Positions 17,677 through 28,119 of a stretch of DNA of 64,000 bases are shown here, piece after piece. The stretch is from Enterobacter vonholyi. Its GTDB lineage: Bacteria > Pseudomonadota > Gammaproteobacteria > Enterobacterales > Enterobacteriaceae. The notes beneath the pieces are model-generated. The model saw nothing but the letters and a program-made list of their open reading frames with translations, was not told the origin of the DNA and made no database searches. Made by a program: the position numbers and the translations under genes. The stretch is from the NCBI RefSeq assembly GCF_008364555.1, contig NZ_VTUC01000007.1, positions 103,497 through 167,496 on the forward strand, given 5' to 3'. Numbering within the stretch: position 1 is the stretch's first letter; every line of letters begins with the position of its first letter.

Positions 17677-18614
17677 TGGGGGGCAAAGACGTAGTTCTGG
17701 TTACCGGAAGCGACCTGGCGGAGCAGGCCATGGTGATTTTGCAGGGCTTTGAGGTGGTGTTTGCGGGCCGCCAGCCGACAGAAGATGACCTGATCGCGCT
17801 GTGTGAACGACACAATCCTGTGGCGATCCTGGTACGTTACGGCAGGATCACCGCGAAGGTTATGGATGCCGCCCCGGCTCTGCAGGTTATTTCCAAGCAC
17901 GGAAGCGGGATCGATGTGATAGACCAGACGGCAGCGGCCGAACGCAATATCGCCGTCCGCGCGGCCCCAGGCGCAAACGCGGCGGCAGTGGCTGAACATA
18001 CCTGGGCGCTGATCCTCGCCTGCGCAAAGTCCGTGGTGCCTCTGGACAAGCGGTTACGGGACGGGCACTGGGATAAGGCGACGCATAAATCCATTGAGCT
18101 GGAGGGCTTAACGCTGGGGCTAATCGGATTGGGCGCTATCGGCTCGCGCGTGGCGACTATTGGTCACGCCTTCGGCATGAAGGTGCTGGCTTACGATCCC
18201 TATGCTAAGTCCATGCCTGCCCTGTGCGAACGCGCAGAGACGCTGACCGGACTTCTTTCCCGTTCCGATGTCATCTCTTTGCACTGTCCGCTAACCGATG
18301 AGAATCGCGGGATGATCAATAGCGAGACGCTTGCACACTGCAAGCGGAACGCCATTCTGGTCAATACGGCACGCGGCGGACTGATCCACAGTGAATCGTT
18401 ACTGGCGGCGCTCCAGGATGGCACGCTGCACAGCGCAGCGCTGGACAGCTTTCCCCACGAGCCGCTGACCGCGCCACATCTCTGGCAGTCCGTAGAAAAC
18501 GTGGTTATTTCACCGCATATTGGCGGCGTTACCGCAGCGTCATACATCAAGATGGGGACCGTGGCCGCGAGCAATATTCTGGCCGTGATGGACGTCACCA
18601 CCGTCAGCCCGTAA
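17676..18614 (+). CDS. D-isomer specific 2-hydroxyacid dehydrogenase
   Basis: A 312-residue NAD-dependent D-2-hydroxyacid dehydrogenase of the SerA/GyaR type. It has a split catalytic domain, an NAD-binding GLIGLGAIGSRVA near residue 145, and the catalytic trio Arg in NTARGG, Glu in FPHEP and His in SPHIGG. No C-terminal ACT domain is present, so it is not a biosynthetic SerA. ATG 17676 overlaps the stop of the RraA-like gene (TGATG); a GTG one codon earlier is possible. Coupled translation with the aldolase suggests successive steps on one hydroxy or keto acid. Confidence 0.87.
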   Translation: MGGKDVVLVTGSDLAEQAMVILQGFEVVFAGRQPTEDDLIALCERHNPVAILVRYGRITAKVMDAAPALQVISKHGSGIDVIDQTAAAERNIAVRAAPGANAAAVAEHTWALILACAKSVVPLDKRLRDGHWDKATHKSIELEGLTLGLIGLGAIGSRVATIGHAFGMKVLAYDPYAKSMPALCERAETLTGLLSRSDVISLHCPLTDENRGMINSETLAHCKRNAILVNTARGGLIHSESLLAALQDGTLHSAALDSFPHEPLTAPHLWQSVENVVISPHIGGVTAASYIKMGTVAASNILAVMDVTTVSP

Positions 18615-18646
18615 AGCCAACCGCGACGAGTGGCAGCGCGCTTATG

Positions 18647-19843
18647 TCACTTGTCTTCTGCCAGCGCCTGAGCACACGCCCAGGCACTTGCCCATGCCCA
18701 CTGGAAGTTGTACCCGCCGAGCCAGCCGGTCACGTCCATCACTTCGCCAATAAAATAGAGCCCCGGCACGTTGCGCGCTTCCATGGTGCGGGAAGAGAGC
18801 TCATTCGTGTCGACCCCGCCCAGCGTAACTTCCGCGGTGCGGTAGCCTTCCGTGCCGTTTGGCTGCACGCGCCAGTTTGTCAGGGTCTCCACCAGAACAT
18901 TCTGCTCGCGGCTGTTAAGCTGCTTGAGCGACACGTCGGGGATCTGCCCCAGCACCTGCAAACATTCCACCAGACGTTTTGGTAGCTGCATTGCCAGGGT
19001 ATTTTTCAGGCTCTGGTTCGGGTGTGCGGTACGCTGCTCGTTAAGGAACGCGTCGAGATCGCAATCGGGGAGCAGGTTAACCGTGACGAATTCCCCCGGC
19101 TGCCAGTAGCTTGAGATTTGCAGTACCGCAGGGCCGGAGAGGCCGCGATGGGTAAAGAGCAGGTTTTCACGGAACACGGTCCCGTCTTCGGCGGTAATGA
19201 CGGAGGGAACGGACACGCCGGACAGCGTCTGAAGCTGCTCGAGAAGCGGCTTATGCAGCGTGAACGGCACCAGCCCGGCGCGCGTCGGCAGGACTTTCAG
19301 GCCAAACTGCTCGGCGATTTTATAGCCGAACGGGGAAGCGCCCAGCCCCGGCATGGACAGGCCGCCGCTGGCAATCACCAGATTATCGGCGCTGACGGTT
19401 TCGCCGTTGAGCTGCAGCGTGTAGCCCTGGTCGTCGCGGGAAACCTCCAGCACCTCGGTGCGCAGGCGCATGACCACGCCGCCCTTCTCGCACTCGGCCA
19501 CCAGCATATCGACAATCTGCTGCGCGGAGTCGTCGCAGAACAGCTGTCCCAGCGTTTTTTCATGCCATGCGATACCGTGCTTACCGACCAGGTCGATAAA
19601 GTCCCACTGGGTATAACGCGCCAGCGCAGATTTACAAAAATGACGGTTTTGGCTCAAATAGGCCGCGGGTTCAACATATAGATTAGTAAAGTTGCAGCGC
19701 CCGCCGCCGGACATCAGGATCTTACGGCCTGGCTTTTTACCGTTATCCAGCAGCAGCACGCGACGACCCGCCTGTCCGGCCATTGCCGCAAAAAACATCC
19801 CCGCCGCACCGGCGCCAATTACCACGGCATCAAACCTTTCCAC
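18647..19843 (-). CDS. yhiN: NAD(P)/FAD-dependent oxidoreductase YhiN (HI0933/BaiN-like)
   Basis: A 398-residue flavoprotein (E. coli YhiN 400). The FAD-binding VIGAGAAGMF begins at residue 8. GRKILMSGGGRCNFTN and a C-terminal GLYFIGEVMDVTGWLGGYNFQWAWASG-like block are HI0933 family signatures. The molecular function in E. coli is not established. It is divergent from pitA, exactly as in E. coli, marking the start of the conserved core block. The 228-bp gap to pitA (19844-20071) is AT-rich with no further gene. The preceding dehydrogenase converges on it with a 32-bp gap. Confidence 0.92.
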   Translation of the reverse strand: MERFDAVVIGAGAAGMFFAAMAGQAGRRVLLLDNGKKPGRKILMSGGGRCNFTNLYVEPAAYLSQNRHFCKSALARYTQWDFIDLVGKHGIAWHEKTLGQLFCDDSAQQIVDMLVAECEKGGVVMRLRTEVLEVSRDDQGYTLQLNGETVSADNLVIASGGLSMPGLGASPFGYKIAEQFGLKVLPTRAGLVPFTLHKPLLEQLQTLSGVSVPSVITAEDGTVFRENLLFTHRGLSGPAVLQISSYWQPGEFVTVNLLPDCDLDAFLNEQRTAHPNQSLKNTLAMQLPKRLVECLQVLGQIPDVSLKQLNSREQNVLVETLTNWRVQPNGTEGYRTAEVTLGGVDTNELSSRTMEARNVPGLYFIGEVMDVTGWLGGYNFQWAWASAWACAQALAEDK

Positions 19844-20071
19844 GTCAAAACCCTCTTTGTTAACTGCCGCGGATTGTAAAGTTTCCTATGTGGTCACACC
19901 AGCGTAAAAAGATATTACAAAGGCATTTCATTGAAATTTAAAGAATATCCTTTCTGGCCCTTTTCTCAAATCAGGTGGTATGTCAAAAAAAGTCTATATT
20001 TCACTTTGCCCGCCGCGCATTTGTCCTGGATAATGCGCCGCGTTCATGTCCTCAAAATGGCGTAACGTCCT

Positions 20072-21571
20072 ATGCTACATTTGTTTGCCGGCCTGGATTT
20101 ACATACCGGGCTTTTATTATTGCTTGCTCTGGTTTTTGTACTGTTTTACGAAGCGATCAACGGCTTCCACGACACTGCAAACGCAGTAGCGACGGTTATC
20201 TACACTCGCGCAATGCGATCGCAGCTTGCGGTTGTTATGGCGGCAGTATTTAACTTTTTTGGTGTCCTCCTGGGCGGGCTGAGCGTTGCGTATGCGATTG
20301 TGCATATGCTGCCAACGGATCTGCTGCTTAACGTTAGTTCTGGCCATGGCCTCGCTATGGTGTTCTCAATGCTGCTTGCTGCAATTATCTGGAACCTCGG
20401 TACCTGGTATTTCGGCCTGCCTGCATCCAGTTCTCACACCCTCATCGGCGCGATTATCGGTATCGGGTTAACCAACGCCCTCATGACCGGTACCTCGGTT
20501 GTTGATGCGTTAAATATCCCGAAAGTACTGGGGATCTTTGCCTCTCTCATCGTCTCCCCTATCGTGGGTCTGGTGGTGGCGGGCGGGCTGATCTTCATCC
20601 TGCGTCGTTACTGGAGCAATACCAAAAAACGCTCCCGTATTCACCTGACGCCGGCAGAGCGTGAAAAGAAAGACGGCAAGAAAAAGCCGCCATTCTGGAC
20701 GCGTATTGCCCTGATCATTTCCGCTATCGGCGTGGCTTTCTCACACGGCGCGAACGATGGTCAGAAAGGCATTGGTCTGGTGATGCTGGTACTGATCGGT
20801 GTTGCTCCGGCAGGCTTCGTGGTTAACATGAACGCCTCCGGCTACGAAATTACCCGTACCCGCGATGCGGTCAACAACGTTGAAACTTATTTCCAGCAGC
20901 ACCCTGAGCTGCTGAAAAAAGCGACCGGCGTTGACCAGCTGATCCCTTCTCCGGAAGCCGGTGCCACGACTGCACCTGGCGAGTTCCACTGCCATCCGGC
21001 AAACGCGATTAACGCGCTGGAACGTGCCAAAGGGATGCTGGGCAATATCGAAAGTTATGACAAACTGACCGTTGAGCAGCGTGGTCAGCTGCGTCGCATT
21101 ATGCTGTGCATCTCTGATGTGACGGATAAAGTGGCGAAGCTGCCTGACGTGAATGTTGACGACCAGCGTCTGCTGAAGAAACTGAAAGGCGATATGCTCA
21201 ACACCATTGAGTACGCGCCAATCTGGATCATCATGGCCGTCGCGCTGGCGCTCGGTATCGGTACGATGATTGGCTGGCGTCGTGTGGCGACCACCATCGG
21301 CGAGAAGATCGGTAAGAAAGGCATGACCTATGCGCAGGGCATGTCCGCGCAGATGACGGCGGCAGTGTCTATCGGTCTGGCGAGCTACACCGGTATGCCG
21401 GTATCCACCACCCACGTACTCTCCTCGTCCGTAGCAGGTACCATGATTGTTGACGGTGGCGGCCTGCAGCGCAAAACCGTGACCAACATTCTGATGGCCT
21501 GGGTGTTCACCCTTCCGGCATCCATCCTGCTCTCTGGCGGGCTGTACTGGATTTCGCTGAAGCTGATTTAA
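20072..21571 (+). CDS. pitA: low-affinity inorganic phosphate (metal-phosphate) transporter PitA
   Basis: PitA imports neutral metal-phosphate with protons across the inner membrane. The 499-residue protein equals E. coli PitA in length. It has about ten membrane helices and both inverted Pit repeats: [16 protein letters not shown] with [13 protein letters not shown] in the first half, and [12 protein letters not shown] with [14 protein letters not shown] in the second. A long cytoplasmic loop separates them. The ribosome site before the ATG is weak. A strong terminator follows. Confidence 0.97.
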   Translation: MLHLFAGLDLHTGLLLLLALVFVLFYEAINGFHDTANAVATVIYTRAMRSQLAVVMAAVFNFFGVLLGGLSVAYAIVHMLPTDLLLNVSSGHGLAMVFSMLLAAIIWNLGTWYFGLPASSSHTLIGAIIGIGLTNALMTGTSVVDALNIPKVLGIFASLIVSPIVGLVVAGGLIFILRRYWSNTKKRSRIHLTPAEREKKDGKKKPPFWTRIALIISAIGVAFSHGANDGQKGIGLVMLVLIGVAPAGFVVNMNASGYEITRTRDAVNNVETYFQQHPELLKKATGVDQLIPSPEAGATTAPGEFHCHPANAINALERAKGMLGNIESYDKLTVEQRGQLRRIMLCISDVTDKVAKLPDVNVDDQRLLKKLKGDMLNTIEYAPIWIIMAVALALGIGTMIGWRRVATTIGEKIGKKGMTYAQGMSAQMTAAVSIGLASYTGMPVSTTHVLSSSVAGTMIVDGGGLQRKTVTNILMAWVFTLPASILLSGGLYWISLKLI

Positions 21572-21586
21572 TCGGTTGAAGGCGAC

Positions 21587-21621
21587 AAAAAAGCGGGTCA
21601 GTTTCCTGACCCGCTTTTTTT
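21587..21621 (+). terminator. pitA terminator
   Basis: GCGGGTCAG-TTTC-CTGACCCGC followed by seven T and preceded by A-rich sequence. It lies 15 bp after the pitA stop and just before the uspB stop on the other strand, so it can serve both genes. Confidence 0.92.
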
Positions 21622-21625
21622 ATGC

Positions 21626-21961
21626 TCAGTGCCAAATCATCAATGCAATCATGCTGACCACGACCAGGCCACACAGGGCGCTGGTCAAAATGAACTGACG
21701 ACGCAGGCGCTCGCAGCGACGGATAAATTCTTCGTCGTGATGATCGCGGTAGCGCTGGTAGTAGATGTATCCCACCAGACGCATCTGTTTGCTGGGCTGT
21801 CCATGCGAGGTGAAGAACCCTCCACCGTCCACATACTGATAAAGCAACGGATCGCAACCACGAAGTACCACTAACAGCGCACGTAACGATGAGAAGTAGC
21901 GCGCCATATTCACTATGCAAACCACGCATAACGCCCAAAACAATGCGACGGTGCTAATCAT
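21626..21961 (-). CDS. uspB: universal stress protein B
   Basis: A 111-residue inner membrane protein, the same length as E. coli UspB. An N-terminal helix ([20 protein letters not shown]) and a C-terminal helix ([20 protein letters not shown]) flank a charged cytoplasmic middle. In E. coli it is induced in stationary phase by RpoS and affects ethanol tolerance. The frame is open further upstream, but the ATG at 21961 reproduces the family N terminus. It is divergent from uspA across a 283-bp gap (21962-22244) that must hold both promoters; no other gene is seen there. Confidence 0.95.
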   Translation of the reverse strand: MISTVALFWALCVVCIVNMARYFSSLRALLVVLRGCDPLLYQYVDGGGFFTSHGQPSKQMRLVGYIYYQRYRDHHDEEFIRRCERLRRQFILTSALCGLVVVSMIALMIWH

Positions 21962-22244
21962 ACATCCTCCCCGGCGTCCGCCCACGAAGCAAGGCTTCTG
22001 AGCTACCGCACCCCAATGCCCTGACAGACAGTTCAGTGAAAGAATGACCAAAAGTCGATCCGGTTCGCGTTTTAATATCCGAACGGCTCATTTAATAGTG
22101 TAGGAGATCCGTTAATTTTTTTGCCACAAGGTTAATCGTTATCAACACCAAAGCTTGAAAAATATGTTTAACTGGGCCGTAATGAAAGCATCAGACGACG
22201 GCTTTCCTATTTAGTCATCGATAACTTAAGGAAGGAGTAACACT

Positions 22245-22682
22245 ATGGCTTACAAACACATTCTCATCGCGGTAGACCTCTCTCCGGAGAGCAAAGTGCT
22301 GGTTGATAAAGCGGTATCCATGGCACGTCCCTACAACGCGAAAGTTTCGCTGATTCACGTTGATGTGAATTACTCCGACCTCTACACCGGTCTGATCGAC
22401 GTCAATTTAGGCGACATGCAGAAGCGTATCTCCGAAGAGACGCACCACGCCCTGAGCGAACTCTCCACCAACGCGGGCTATCCGATTACCGAAACCCTGA
22501 GCGGCAGCGGCGACCTGGGCCAGGTATTGGTTGATGCGATCAAGAAATACGACATGGACCTGGTGGTGTGCGGTCACCATCAGGACTTCTGGAGCAAGCT
22601 GATGTCTTCCGCTCGCCAGCTGATTAATACCGTTCACGTGGATATGCTGATTGTTCCACTGCGTGACGAAGAAGACGAGTAA
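22245..22682 (+). CDS. uspA: universal stress protein A
   Basis: A 145-residue cytoplasmic stress protein, nearly identical to E. coli UspA (144). It starts [20 protein letters not shown] and has the usual alpha/beta Usp fold. Like E. coli UspA it lacks the G-x2-G-x9-G(S/T) ATP-binding signature of the MJ0577 class. GGAAGGAG lies before the ATG. The gap to uspB is conserved as in E. coli, where growth arrest, ppGpp and FadR control uspA. A REP element and a terminator follow. Confidence 0.97.
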   Translation: MAYKHILIAVDLSPESKVLVDKAVSMARPYNAKVSLIHVDVNYSDLYTGLIDVNLGDMQKRISEETHHALSELSTNAGYPITETLSGSGDLGQVLVDAIKKYDMDLVVCGHHQDFWSKLMSSARQLINTVHVDMLIVPLRDEEDE

Positions 22683-22693
22683 GCGCAAAAAAG

Positions 22694-22724
22694 CCCGGTG
22701 GCGCTAACGCTTAACGGGCCTACA
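22694..22724. repeat. REP element downstream of uspA
   Basis: GCCCGGTGGCGCTAACGCTTAACGGGCCTAC is a classical REP palindrome (imperfect stem GCCCG/CGGGC with an asymmetric CTAC tail). A second copy is at 25725. Confidence 0.8.
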
Positions 22725-22734
22725 AGGTAAAAGC

Positions 22735-22760
22735 AAAACGGCAACATAGTTGCCGTTTTT
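22735..22760 (+). terminator. uspA terminator
   Basis: A near-perfect stem with GCAAC pairing GTTGC around an ATA loop, flanked by AAAAC on the left and CGTTTTT on the right. It lies about 55 bases after the uspA stop. Confidence 0.8.
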
Positions 22761-22770
22761 AGTGTTTGTT

Positions 22771-22797
22771 CCCTCTCCCTGTGGGAGAGGGTTAGGG
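22771..22797. repeat. dispersed GC-rich palindrome, copy 2
   Basis: CCCTCTCCC-TGT-GGGAGAGGG followed by TTAGGG, the inverted form of copy 5 (41074). It lies between converging uspA and rsmJ. Confidence 0.85.
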
Positions 22798-22809
22798 CAT
22801 CAGCCCGCA

Positions 22810-23562
22810 CTATTCCGGTGTCCCCGAATAAATATCAAACCGGTGCCCTTTGGTGGTCACCGCGTTAGTGGTCGCCACGTCCGCCAGCGGCGGCGCATAG
22901 TCAGGGCGCTTCACCACCACCCGCTTCGTCGCCAGCTGACGAGCCGGCTCCAGCAGGCCATCCGCATCCAGATCAGGCCCCACCAGAGACTGAAACACCC
23001 GCATCTCTTTCTTCACCAGCGCGCTTTTCTGCTTGTGCGGGAACATCGGGTCGAGATAGACCACCTGTGGGCGCGGGGTGATATCGGTCAGCGCCGTCAG
23101 GCTGGAGGCGTGAATCAGCTGCAATCGTTCCTGCAACCACGGGCCGATTTCCGGGTCCGCATAGCCTCGCGTCAGCCCGTCGTCGAGCAGCGCAGCGACC
23201 ACCGGATTACGCTCCAGCATCCGCACGCGACAGCCAACAGACGCCAGCACAAACGCATCGCGCCCCAGCCCCGCAGTGGCATCGACCACGTCCGGGAGGT
23301 AGCTCCCTTTGATGCCAACCGCTTTGGCCACCGCTTCACCACGACCGCCACCGAACTTGCGCCGGTGCGCCATCGCGCCGCCGACAAAATCGACGAAAAT
23401 CCCGCCGAGCTTCGGTTCATCGCGCTTACGTAATTCGAGATGTTCTGGTGTCATCACCAGCGCCATCAGGTTATCTTCATCATGTTCCAGCCCCCAGCGG
23501 GCGGCCAGAACAGATAAGGCGCCGTCTCCGGCGCCCGTTTCATCCACTAAGCAGATCTTCAC
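22810..23562 (-). CDS. rsmJ: 16S rRNA (guanine1516-N2)-methyltransferase RsmJ
   Basis: RsmJ methylates G1516 of 16S rRNA with S-adenosylmethionine. The 250-residue protein equals E. coli RsmJ (YhiQ). [19 protein letters not shown] is the SAM motif and YLDPMFPHK takes the place of the catalytic N/D-P-P-F/Y motif. The start is a GTG at 23562, seven bases after the prlC stop, giving the family N terminus KICLVDETG. The longer open frame upstream overlaps prlC and is not used. Probably co-transcribed with prlC. Confidence 0.95.
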   Translation of the reverse strand: MKICLVDETGAGDGALSVLAARWGLEHDEDNLMALVMTPEHLELRKRDEPKLGGIFVDFVGGAMAHRRKFGGGRGEAVAKAVGIKGSYLPDVVDATAGLGRDAFVLASVGCRVRMLERNPVVAALLDDGLTRGYADPEIGPWLQERLQLIHASSLTALTDITPRPQVVYLDPMFPHKQKSALVKKEMRVFQSLVGPDLDADGLLEPARQLATKRVVVKRPDYAPPLADVATTNAVTTKGHRFDIYSGTPE

Positions 23563-23569
23563 GTAACAA

Positions 23570-25612
23570 TCAGCCTTTGATCCCGTAATGCTCAAGCATC
23601 GCATCCAGCTGCGGCTCGCGGCCGCGGAAGCGTTTGAACAGCACCATCGGCTCTTCGGAACCACCGCGGGTCAGGATGTTGTCGAGGAACGACTGGCCGG
23701 TTTCGCGGTTGAAAATCCCCTCTTCTTCGAAACGAGAGAAGGCATCCGCCGCCAGCACGTCGGCCCACAGGTAGCTGTAGTAACCCGCCGCGTAGCCGCC
23801 AGCGAAGATGTGGCTGAACGCGTGCGGGAAGCGGCCCCAGGTTGGCCCAGGGATCACGGCGACCTGCTTTTTAATCTCGGCCAGGGTTTCAAGAATCTTC
23901 GCACCCTGCTCCGGGCTGAACTCGGCGTGCAGGCGGAAGTCGAACAGGCCGAACTCCAGCTGGCGCAGGATAAACATCGCCGCCTGGTAGTTTTTCGCCG
24001 CCAGCATTTTGTCCAGCAGCTCTTTCGGCAGCGGTTCGCCGGTCTCGTAGTGGCCGGAGATAAACGCCAGCGCGTCCGGCTCCCAGCACCAGTTTTCCAT
24101 AAACTGGCTCGGCAGCTCGACCGCATCCCACGGTACACCGCTGATGCCTGCCACGCCTGCGGTTTCGATGCGGGTCAGCATATGGTGCAGGCCGTGACCG
24201 AACTCGTGGAACAGGGTGATCACTTCATCGTGGGTAAAGAGCGCAGGTTTGCCGTTCACCGGACGGTTGAAGTTACAGGTCAGGTAGGCGACCGGCTTCT
24301 GCAGAGAACCGTCTGCTTTACGCATCTGGCCCACGCAGTCGTCCATCCACGCCCCGCCGCGCTTGTTTTCACGCGCGTAGAGATCGAGGTAGAAGCTGCC
24401 GCGCAGTTCGTTTTTCTCGTCATAAAGCTCAAAGAAGCGCACGTCCGGATGCCAGACGTCGATATCGGTACGCTCTTTGGCGGTGATGCCATAGATGCGC
24501 TTCACCACCTCGAACAGGCCGTTAACGGCTTTGTTTTCCGGGAAGTACGGGCGCAGCTGCTCGTCGCTGATGCTGTAGAGGTGCTGCTTCTGTTTTTCGC
24601 TGTAGTACGCGATATCCCATGGCTGCAGCTCGTCCACGCCGAACTCCGCTTTCGCGAAGGCGCGCAGCTGGGCCAGCTCTTTTTCACCCTGCGGACGGGC
24701 GCGTTTCGCCAGATCGGTCAGGAAGTCGAGCACCTGCTGCGGGTTCTCCGCCATTTTGGTGGCGAGGGATTTATCGGCGTAGTTTTCGAAGCCCAGCAGC
24801 TGGGCCAGCTCGTGGCGCAGGGCGAGGATTTCCGCCATGACCGGGCTGTTGTCCCACTTACCGGCATTCGGCCCCTGATCGGAGGCGCGGGTGCTGTAGG
24901 CGCGGTACATCTCTTCGCGCAGGGCCTGGTTGTCGCAGTAGGTCATTACCGGCAGATAGCTCGGGATATCCAGGGTTAGCAGGAAACCGTCCTGCTCTTT
25001 CGCCTCGGCCTGGGCTTTTGCCGCCGCCAGCGCGCTTTCCGGCATGCCCGCCAGCTCCGCTTCGTCGGTAATCAGCTTCGTCCAGCCCATGGTGGCGTCG
25101 AGCACGTTGTTGCTGTACTGGTTGCCCAGTTCGGACAGGCGCGCGGCGATTTCACCGTAGCGGGTTTGTTTCTCTTTTGGCAGGCCAATCCCGGACAGCT
25201 CGAAATCACGCAGGGCGTTATCGACCGATTTTTTCTGCGCCGTGTTCAGTTCGGCATAATGGTCGCCGTCGCGCAGGTCGCGGTAGGCTTTGTAGAGCCC
25301 TTCGTGCTGGCCGACCCAGGTGCTGTATTCAGAGAGCAGCGGCAGGGTCTGTTCGTAGGCTTCGCGCAGTTCCGGGCTGTTTTTTACCGAGTTCAGGTGG
25401 CTTACCGGGGAGAAGATACGCCCCAGCACGTCGTCCACTTCGGCCAGCGGCTGACACAGATTTTCCCAGGTGTACGGCCCGCCCTGCGCGACCACGCTTT
25501 CTACCGCCGCGCGGCAGTTGTCCAGCGATTGCGTAACCGCTGGAACCACATGCTCGGGGAGGATTTTAGAAAACGGTGGCAACGAAAAAGGCGTCAGTAA
25601 TGGATTGGTCAT
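23570..25612 (-). CDS. prlC: oligopeptidase A
   Basis: PrlC (OpdA) is a cytoplasmic M3-family zinc metallopeptidase that degrades short peptides, including cleaved signal peptides. The protein is 680 residues, as in E. coli. The zinc site HEFGHGLHH lies around residue 470, with a downstream Glu as third ligand. ATG 25612 is chosen because it gives the family N terminus [14 protein letters not shown]. It is first in a two-gene unit with rsmJ. A near-consensus heat-shock promoter lies upstream, in agreement with the heat induction reported for E. coli opdA. Confidence 0.96.
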   Translation of the reverse strand: MTNPLLTPFSLPPFSKILPEHVVPAVTQSLDNCRAAVESVVAQGGPYTWENLCQPLAEVDDVLGRIFSPVSHLNSVKNSPELREAYEQTLPLLSEYSTWVGQHEGLYKAYRDLRDGDHYAELNTAQKKSVDNALRDFELSGIGLPKEKQTRYGEIAARLSELGNQYSNNVLDATMGWTKLITDEAELAGMPESALAAAKAQAEAKEQDGFLLTLDIPSYLPVMTYCDNQALREEMYRAYSTRASDQGPNAGKWDNSPVMAEILALRHELAQLLGFENYADKSLATKMAENPQQVLDFLTDLAKRARPQGEKELAQLRAFAKAEFGVDELQPWDIAYYSEKQKQHLYSISDEQLRPYFPENKAVNGLFEVVKRIYGITAKERTDIDVWHPDVRFFELYDEKNELRGSFYLDLYARENKRGGAWMDDCVGQMRKADGSLQKPVAYLTCNFNRPVNGKPALFTHDEVITLFHEFGHGLHHMLTRIETAGVAGISGVPWDAVELPSQFMENWCWEPDALAFISGHYETGEPLPKELLDKMLAAKNYQAAMFILRQLEFGLFDFRLHAEFSPEQGAKILETLAEIKKQVAVIPGPTWGRFPHAFSHIFAGGYAAGYYSYLWADVLAADAFSRFEEEGIFNRETGQSFLDNILTRGGSEEPMVLFKRFRGREPQLDAMLEHYGIKG

Positions 25613-25676
25613 AAACGCTGTCCTGTTGAAATAGGTGAATGAAGCGCGCATCCGGCGCTGTGCATATGGGATCTAG

Positions 25677-25703
25677 AATGGGGTTAAGTGTAGAGGATTT
25701 CAA
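25677..25703 (-). promoter_or_regulatory. sigma-32 heat-shock promoter of prlC
   Basis: On the minus strand TTGAAA (25703-25698), 14 bases, then CCCCATT (25683-25677). This matches the sigma-32 consensus (CTTGAAA, 11-16 bases, CCCCATNT) and would start transcription about 60 bases before prlC. Confidence 0.8.
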
Positions 25704-25724
25704 TGCCGGACGTTGTCGAAAAGA

Positions 25725-25754
25725 GCCCGGTGGTGCTGCGCTTACCGGGCCTAC
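25725..25754. repeat. REP element between prlC and rlmJ
   Basis: GCCCGGTGGTGCTGCGCTTACCGGGCCTAC, a typical REP palindrome with the CCTAC tail. It is unusual in sitting between diverging genes, upstream of the prlC promoter and about 65 bp before rlmJ. Confidence 0.85.
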
Positions 25755-25819
25755 GGGTAATCTTTGCCGTTCTGCTGTAAACTGTGGCAAATCGTCAATT
25801 CAGCGGAATATCATTACCC

Positions 25820-26662
25820 ATGCTCAGTTATCGCCACAGCTTCCACGCAGGCAACCACGCCGACGTCCTTAAACACACCGTTCAGAGCCTGATCATCGAA
25901 TCGCTCAAAGAGAAAGAGAAGCCATTTCTCTATCTGGACACCCATGCGGGCGCGGGCCGTTATCAGCTGAGCGGTGAGCATGCCGAGCGTACCGGTGAAT
26001 ATCTGGAAGGGATTGCCCGCATCTGGCAGCAGGACGACCTGCCTGCCGAGCTGGAGCCGTACATCGGCGTGGTGAACCACTTCAACCGCAACGGCCAGCT
26101 GCGTTATTACCCGGGCTCGCCGCTGATTGCCCGCCAGCTGCTGCGCGAGCAGGACAGCCTCCAGTTGACCGAGCTGCACCCGAGCGACTTCCCGCTGCTG
26201 CGTTCAGAATTCCAGAAAGACAGCCGCGCCCGCGTCGAAAAAGCCGACGGCTACCAGCAGCTTAAGGCCAAGCTGCCGCCGGTTTCCCGTCGCGGCCTGG
26301 TGCTCATCGACCCGCCGTACGAAATCAAAACCGACTATCAGGCGGTGGTAACCGGTATCCACGAAGGCTACAAGCGCTTCGCCACCGGGACATACGCCCT
26401 GTGGTATCCGGTGGTGCTGCGCGCGCAGATCAAACGCATGATCAAAGACCTGGAAGCGACCGGCATCCGCAAGATCCTGCAGATCGAGCTGGCGGTACGT
26501 CCGGACAGCGATCAGCGCGGTATGACCGCCTCCGGCATGATTGTAATCAACCCGCCGTGGAAGCTCGAAGCGCAGATGAACAACGTGCTGCCGTGGCTGC
26601 ATAAAACGCTGGTGCCGGCGGGTACAGGCCACGCTACCGTCAGTTGGATAGTGCCGGAGTAA
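25820..26662 (+). CDS. rlmJ: 23S rRNA (adenine2030-N6)-methyltransferase RlmJ
   Basis: RlmJ methylates N6 of A2030 in 23S rRNA. The 280-residue product equals E. coli RlmJ (YhiR). SYRHSFHAGNHADVLKH lies at the N terminus, LDTHAGAGRY is a SAM-contacting segment, and the DPPYE motif (IDPPYEIK) is the catalytic loop of N6-adenine methyltransferases. ATG 25820 gives the family start MLSYRHSF; the longer frame adds 12 unlike residues. It is divergent from prlC. Confidence 0.96.
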   Translation: MLSYRHSFHAGNHADVLKHTVQSLIIESLKEKEKPFLYLDTHAGAGRYQLSGEHAERTGEYLEGIARIWQQDDLPAELEPYIGVVNHFNRNGQLRYYPGSPLIARQLLREQDSLQLTELHPSDFPLLRSEFQKDSRARVEKADGYQQLKAKLPPVSRRGLVLIDPPYEIKTDYQAVVTGIHEGYKRFATGTYALWYPVVLRAQIKRMIKDLEATGIRKILQIELAVRPDSDQRGMTASGMIVINPPWKLEAQMNNVLPWLHKTLVPAGTGHATVSWIVPE

Positions 26663-26733
26663 TCGCAGCCATCGGTGGAAACTATTGATTTCAGGTATAC
26701 AATCGCGGCAATTCACGATTAAGGACAAAAGCT

Positions 26734-28086
26734 ATGACTAAGCATTATGACTACATCGCAATCGGCGGCGGCAGCGGCGGCATCGCCTCCATCAACCGCG
26801 CGGCCATGTACGGCCAGAAGTGCGCGCTGATTGAAGCCAAAGCGCTGGGCGGCACCTGCGTGAACGTGGGTTGTGTACCGAAGAAGGTCATGTGGCATGC
26901 GGCGCAGATCCGTGAAGCTATCCATATGTATGGCCCGGACTACGGCTTTGACACCACCATCAACCGCTTCGACTGGGACAAGCTGATCGCCAGCCGTACC
27001 GCGTACATCGATCGCATTCACACCTCGTACGACAACGTGCTGGGTAAAAATAACGTTGACGTTATCCACGGTTTCGCCCGCTTCGTTGATGCGAAAACGA
27101 TCGAAGTGAACGGCGAGACGATCACCGCCGATCACATCCTGATCGCCACCGGCGGTCGTCCGAGCCACCCGAACATCCCGGGCGTGGAATACGGCATCGA
27201 CTCCGACGGTTTCTTCGAGCTGCCAGCCCTGCCTGAGCGCGTTGCCGTGGTAGGCGCGGGATACATCGCGGTTGAACTGGCCGGAGTGATTAACGGCCTG
27301 GGCGCAGAAGCGCACCTGTTCGTACGTAAACACGCGCCGCTGCGCAGTTTTGACCCGCTGATTGTCGATACGCTGGTTGAAGTGATGAACACCGAAGGCC
27401 CAACCCTGCACACCAACGCCGTACCAAAAGCGGTGGTGAAAAACGCGGACGGAAGCCTGACGCTTGAGCTGGAAGATGGTCGCAGCCAGACCGTTGATTG
27501 CCTGATCTGGGCGATTGGCCGTGAACCGGCGAACGATAACTTCAACCTGGGCGTGACTGGCGTGAAAACCGACGAAAAAGGCTATATCGTCGTCGATAAA
27601 TTCCAGAACACCAGCGTACCGGGCATTTACGCGGTCGGCGACAATACCGGTGCGGTTGAGCTGACGCCGGTCGCCGTTGCGGCGGGTCGTCGTCTCTCCG
27701 AGCGCCTGTTTAACAACAAGCCGGACGAGCATCTGGACTACAGCAACATCCCGACCGTGGTCTTCAGCCATCCGCCAATCGGCACCGTCGGCTTAACCGA
27801 GCCGCAGGCGCGCGAGCAGTACGGCGACGACCAGGTAAAAGTGTATAAATCGGCGTTCACCGCAATGTATACCGCCGTCACCTCGCACCGTCAGCCGTGC
27901 CGCATGAAGCTGGTCTGCGTCGGCCCGGAAGAGAAGATTGTCGGTATCCACGGCATTGGCTTCGGCATGGATGAGATCCTGCAGGGCTTCGCCGTGGCGC
28001 TGAAGATGGGCGCAACCAAGAAAGACTTCGATAATACTGTGGCAATCCACCCGACGGCCGCGGAAGAGTTTGTGACCATGCGTTAA
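26734..28086 (+). CDS. gorA: glutathione-disulfide reductase
   Basis: Reduces GSSG with NADPH in the cytoplasm, holding the thiol pool reduced. The 450 residues equal E. coli Gor. It has FAD-binding [12 protein letters not shown], the redox pair in [13 protein letters not shown], an NADPH-binding [10 protein letters not shown], and a C-terminal HPTAAEEF with the catalytic His. An AAGGACAAA site lies before the ATG. In E. coli K-12 arsRBC and the acid-fitness island follow; here treF is next. Confidence 0.97.
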   Translation: MTKHYDYIAIGGGSGGIASINRAAMYGQKCALIEAKALGGTCVNVGCVPKKVMWHAAQIREAIHMYGPDYGFDTTINRFDWDKLIASRTAYIDRIHTSYDNVLGKNNVDVIHGFARFVDAKTIEVNGETITADHILIATGGRPSHPNIPGVEYGIDSDGFFELPALPERVAVVGAGYIAVELAGVINGLGAEAHLFVRKHAPLRSFDPLIVDTLVEVMNTEGPTLHTNAVPKAVVKNADGSLTLELEDGRSQTVDCLIWAIGREPANDNFNLGVTGVKTDEKGYIVVDKFQNTSVPGIYAVGDNTGAVELTPVAVAAGRRLSERLFNNKPDEHLDYSNIPTVVFSHPPIGTVGLTEPQAREQYGDDQVKVYKSAFTAMYTAVTSHRQPCRMKLVCVGPEEKIVGIHGIGFGMDEILQGFAVALKMGATKKDFDNTVAIHPTAAEEFVTMR

Positions 28087-28091
28087 TCATG

Positions 28092-28119
28092 ATGCCCCTC
28101 CCCGCAGGGGCATTTTTTT
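28092..28119 (+). terminator. gorA terminator
   Basis: ATGCCCC and GGGGCAT enclose a short C-rich loop, followed by seven T, starting 5 bases after the gorA stop. Confidence 0.88.

Noticed and set aside
23588..24979. 463-codon plus-strand frame opposite prlC
   Set aside because: Same reason: prlC is unambiguous on the other strand and the frame has no recognisable domain.
26719..27771. 350-codon minus-strand frame opposite gorA
   Set aside because: gorA shows all catalytic motifs; the reverse frame is a shadow.
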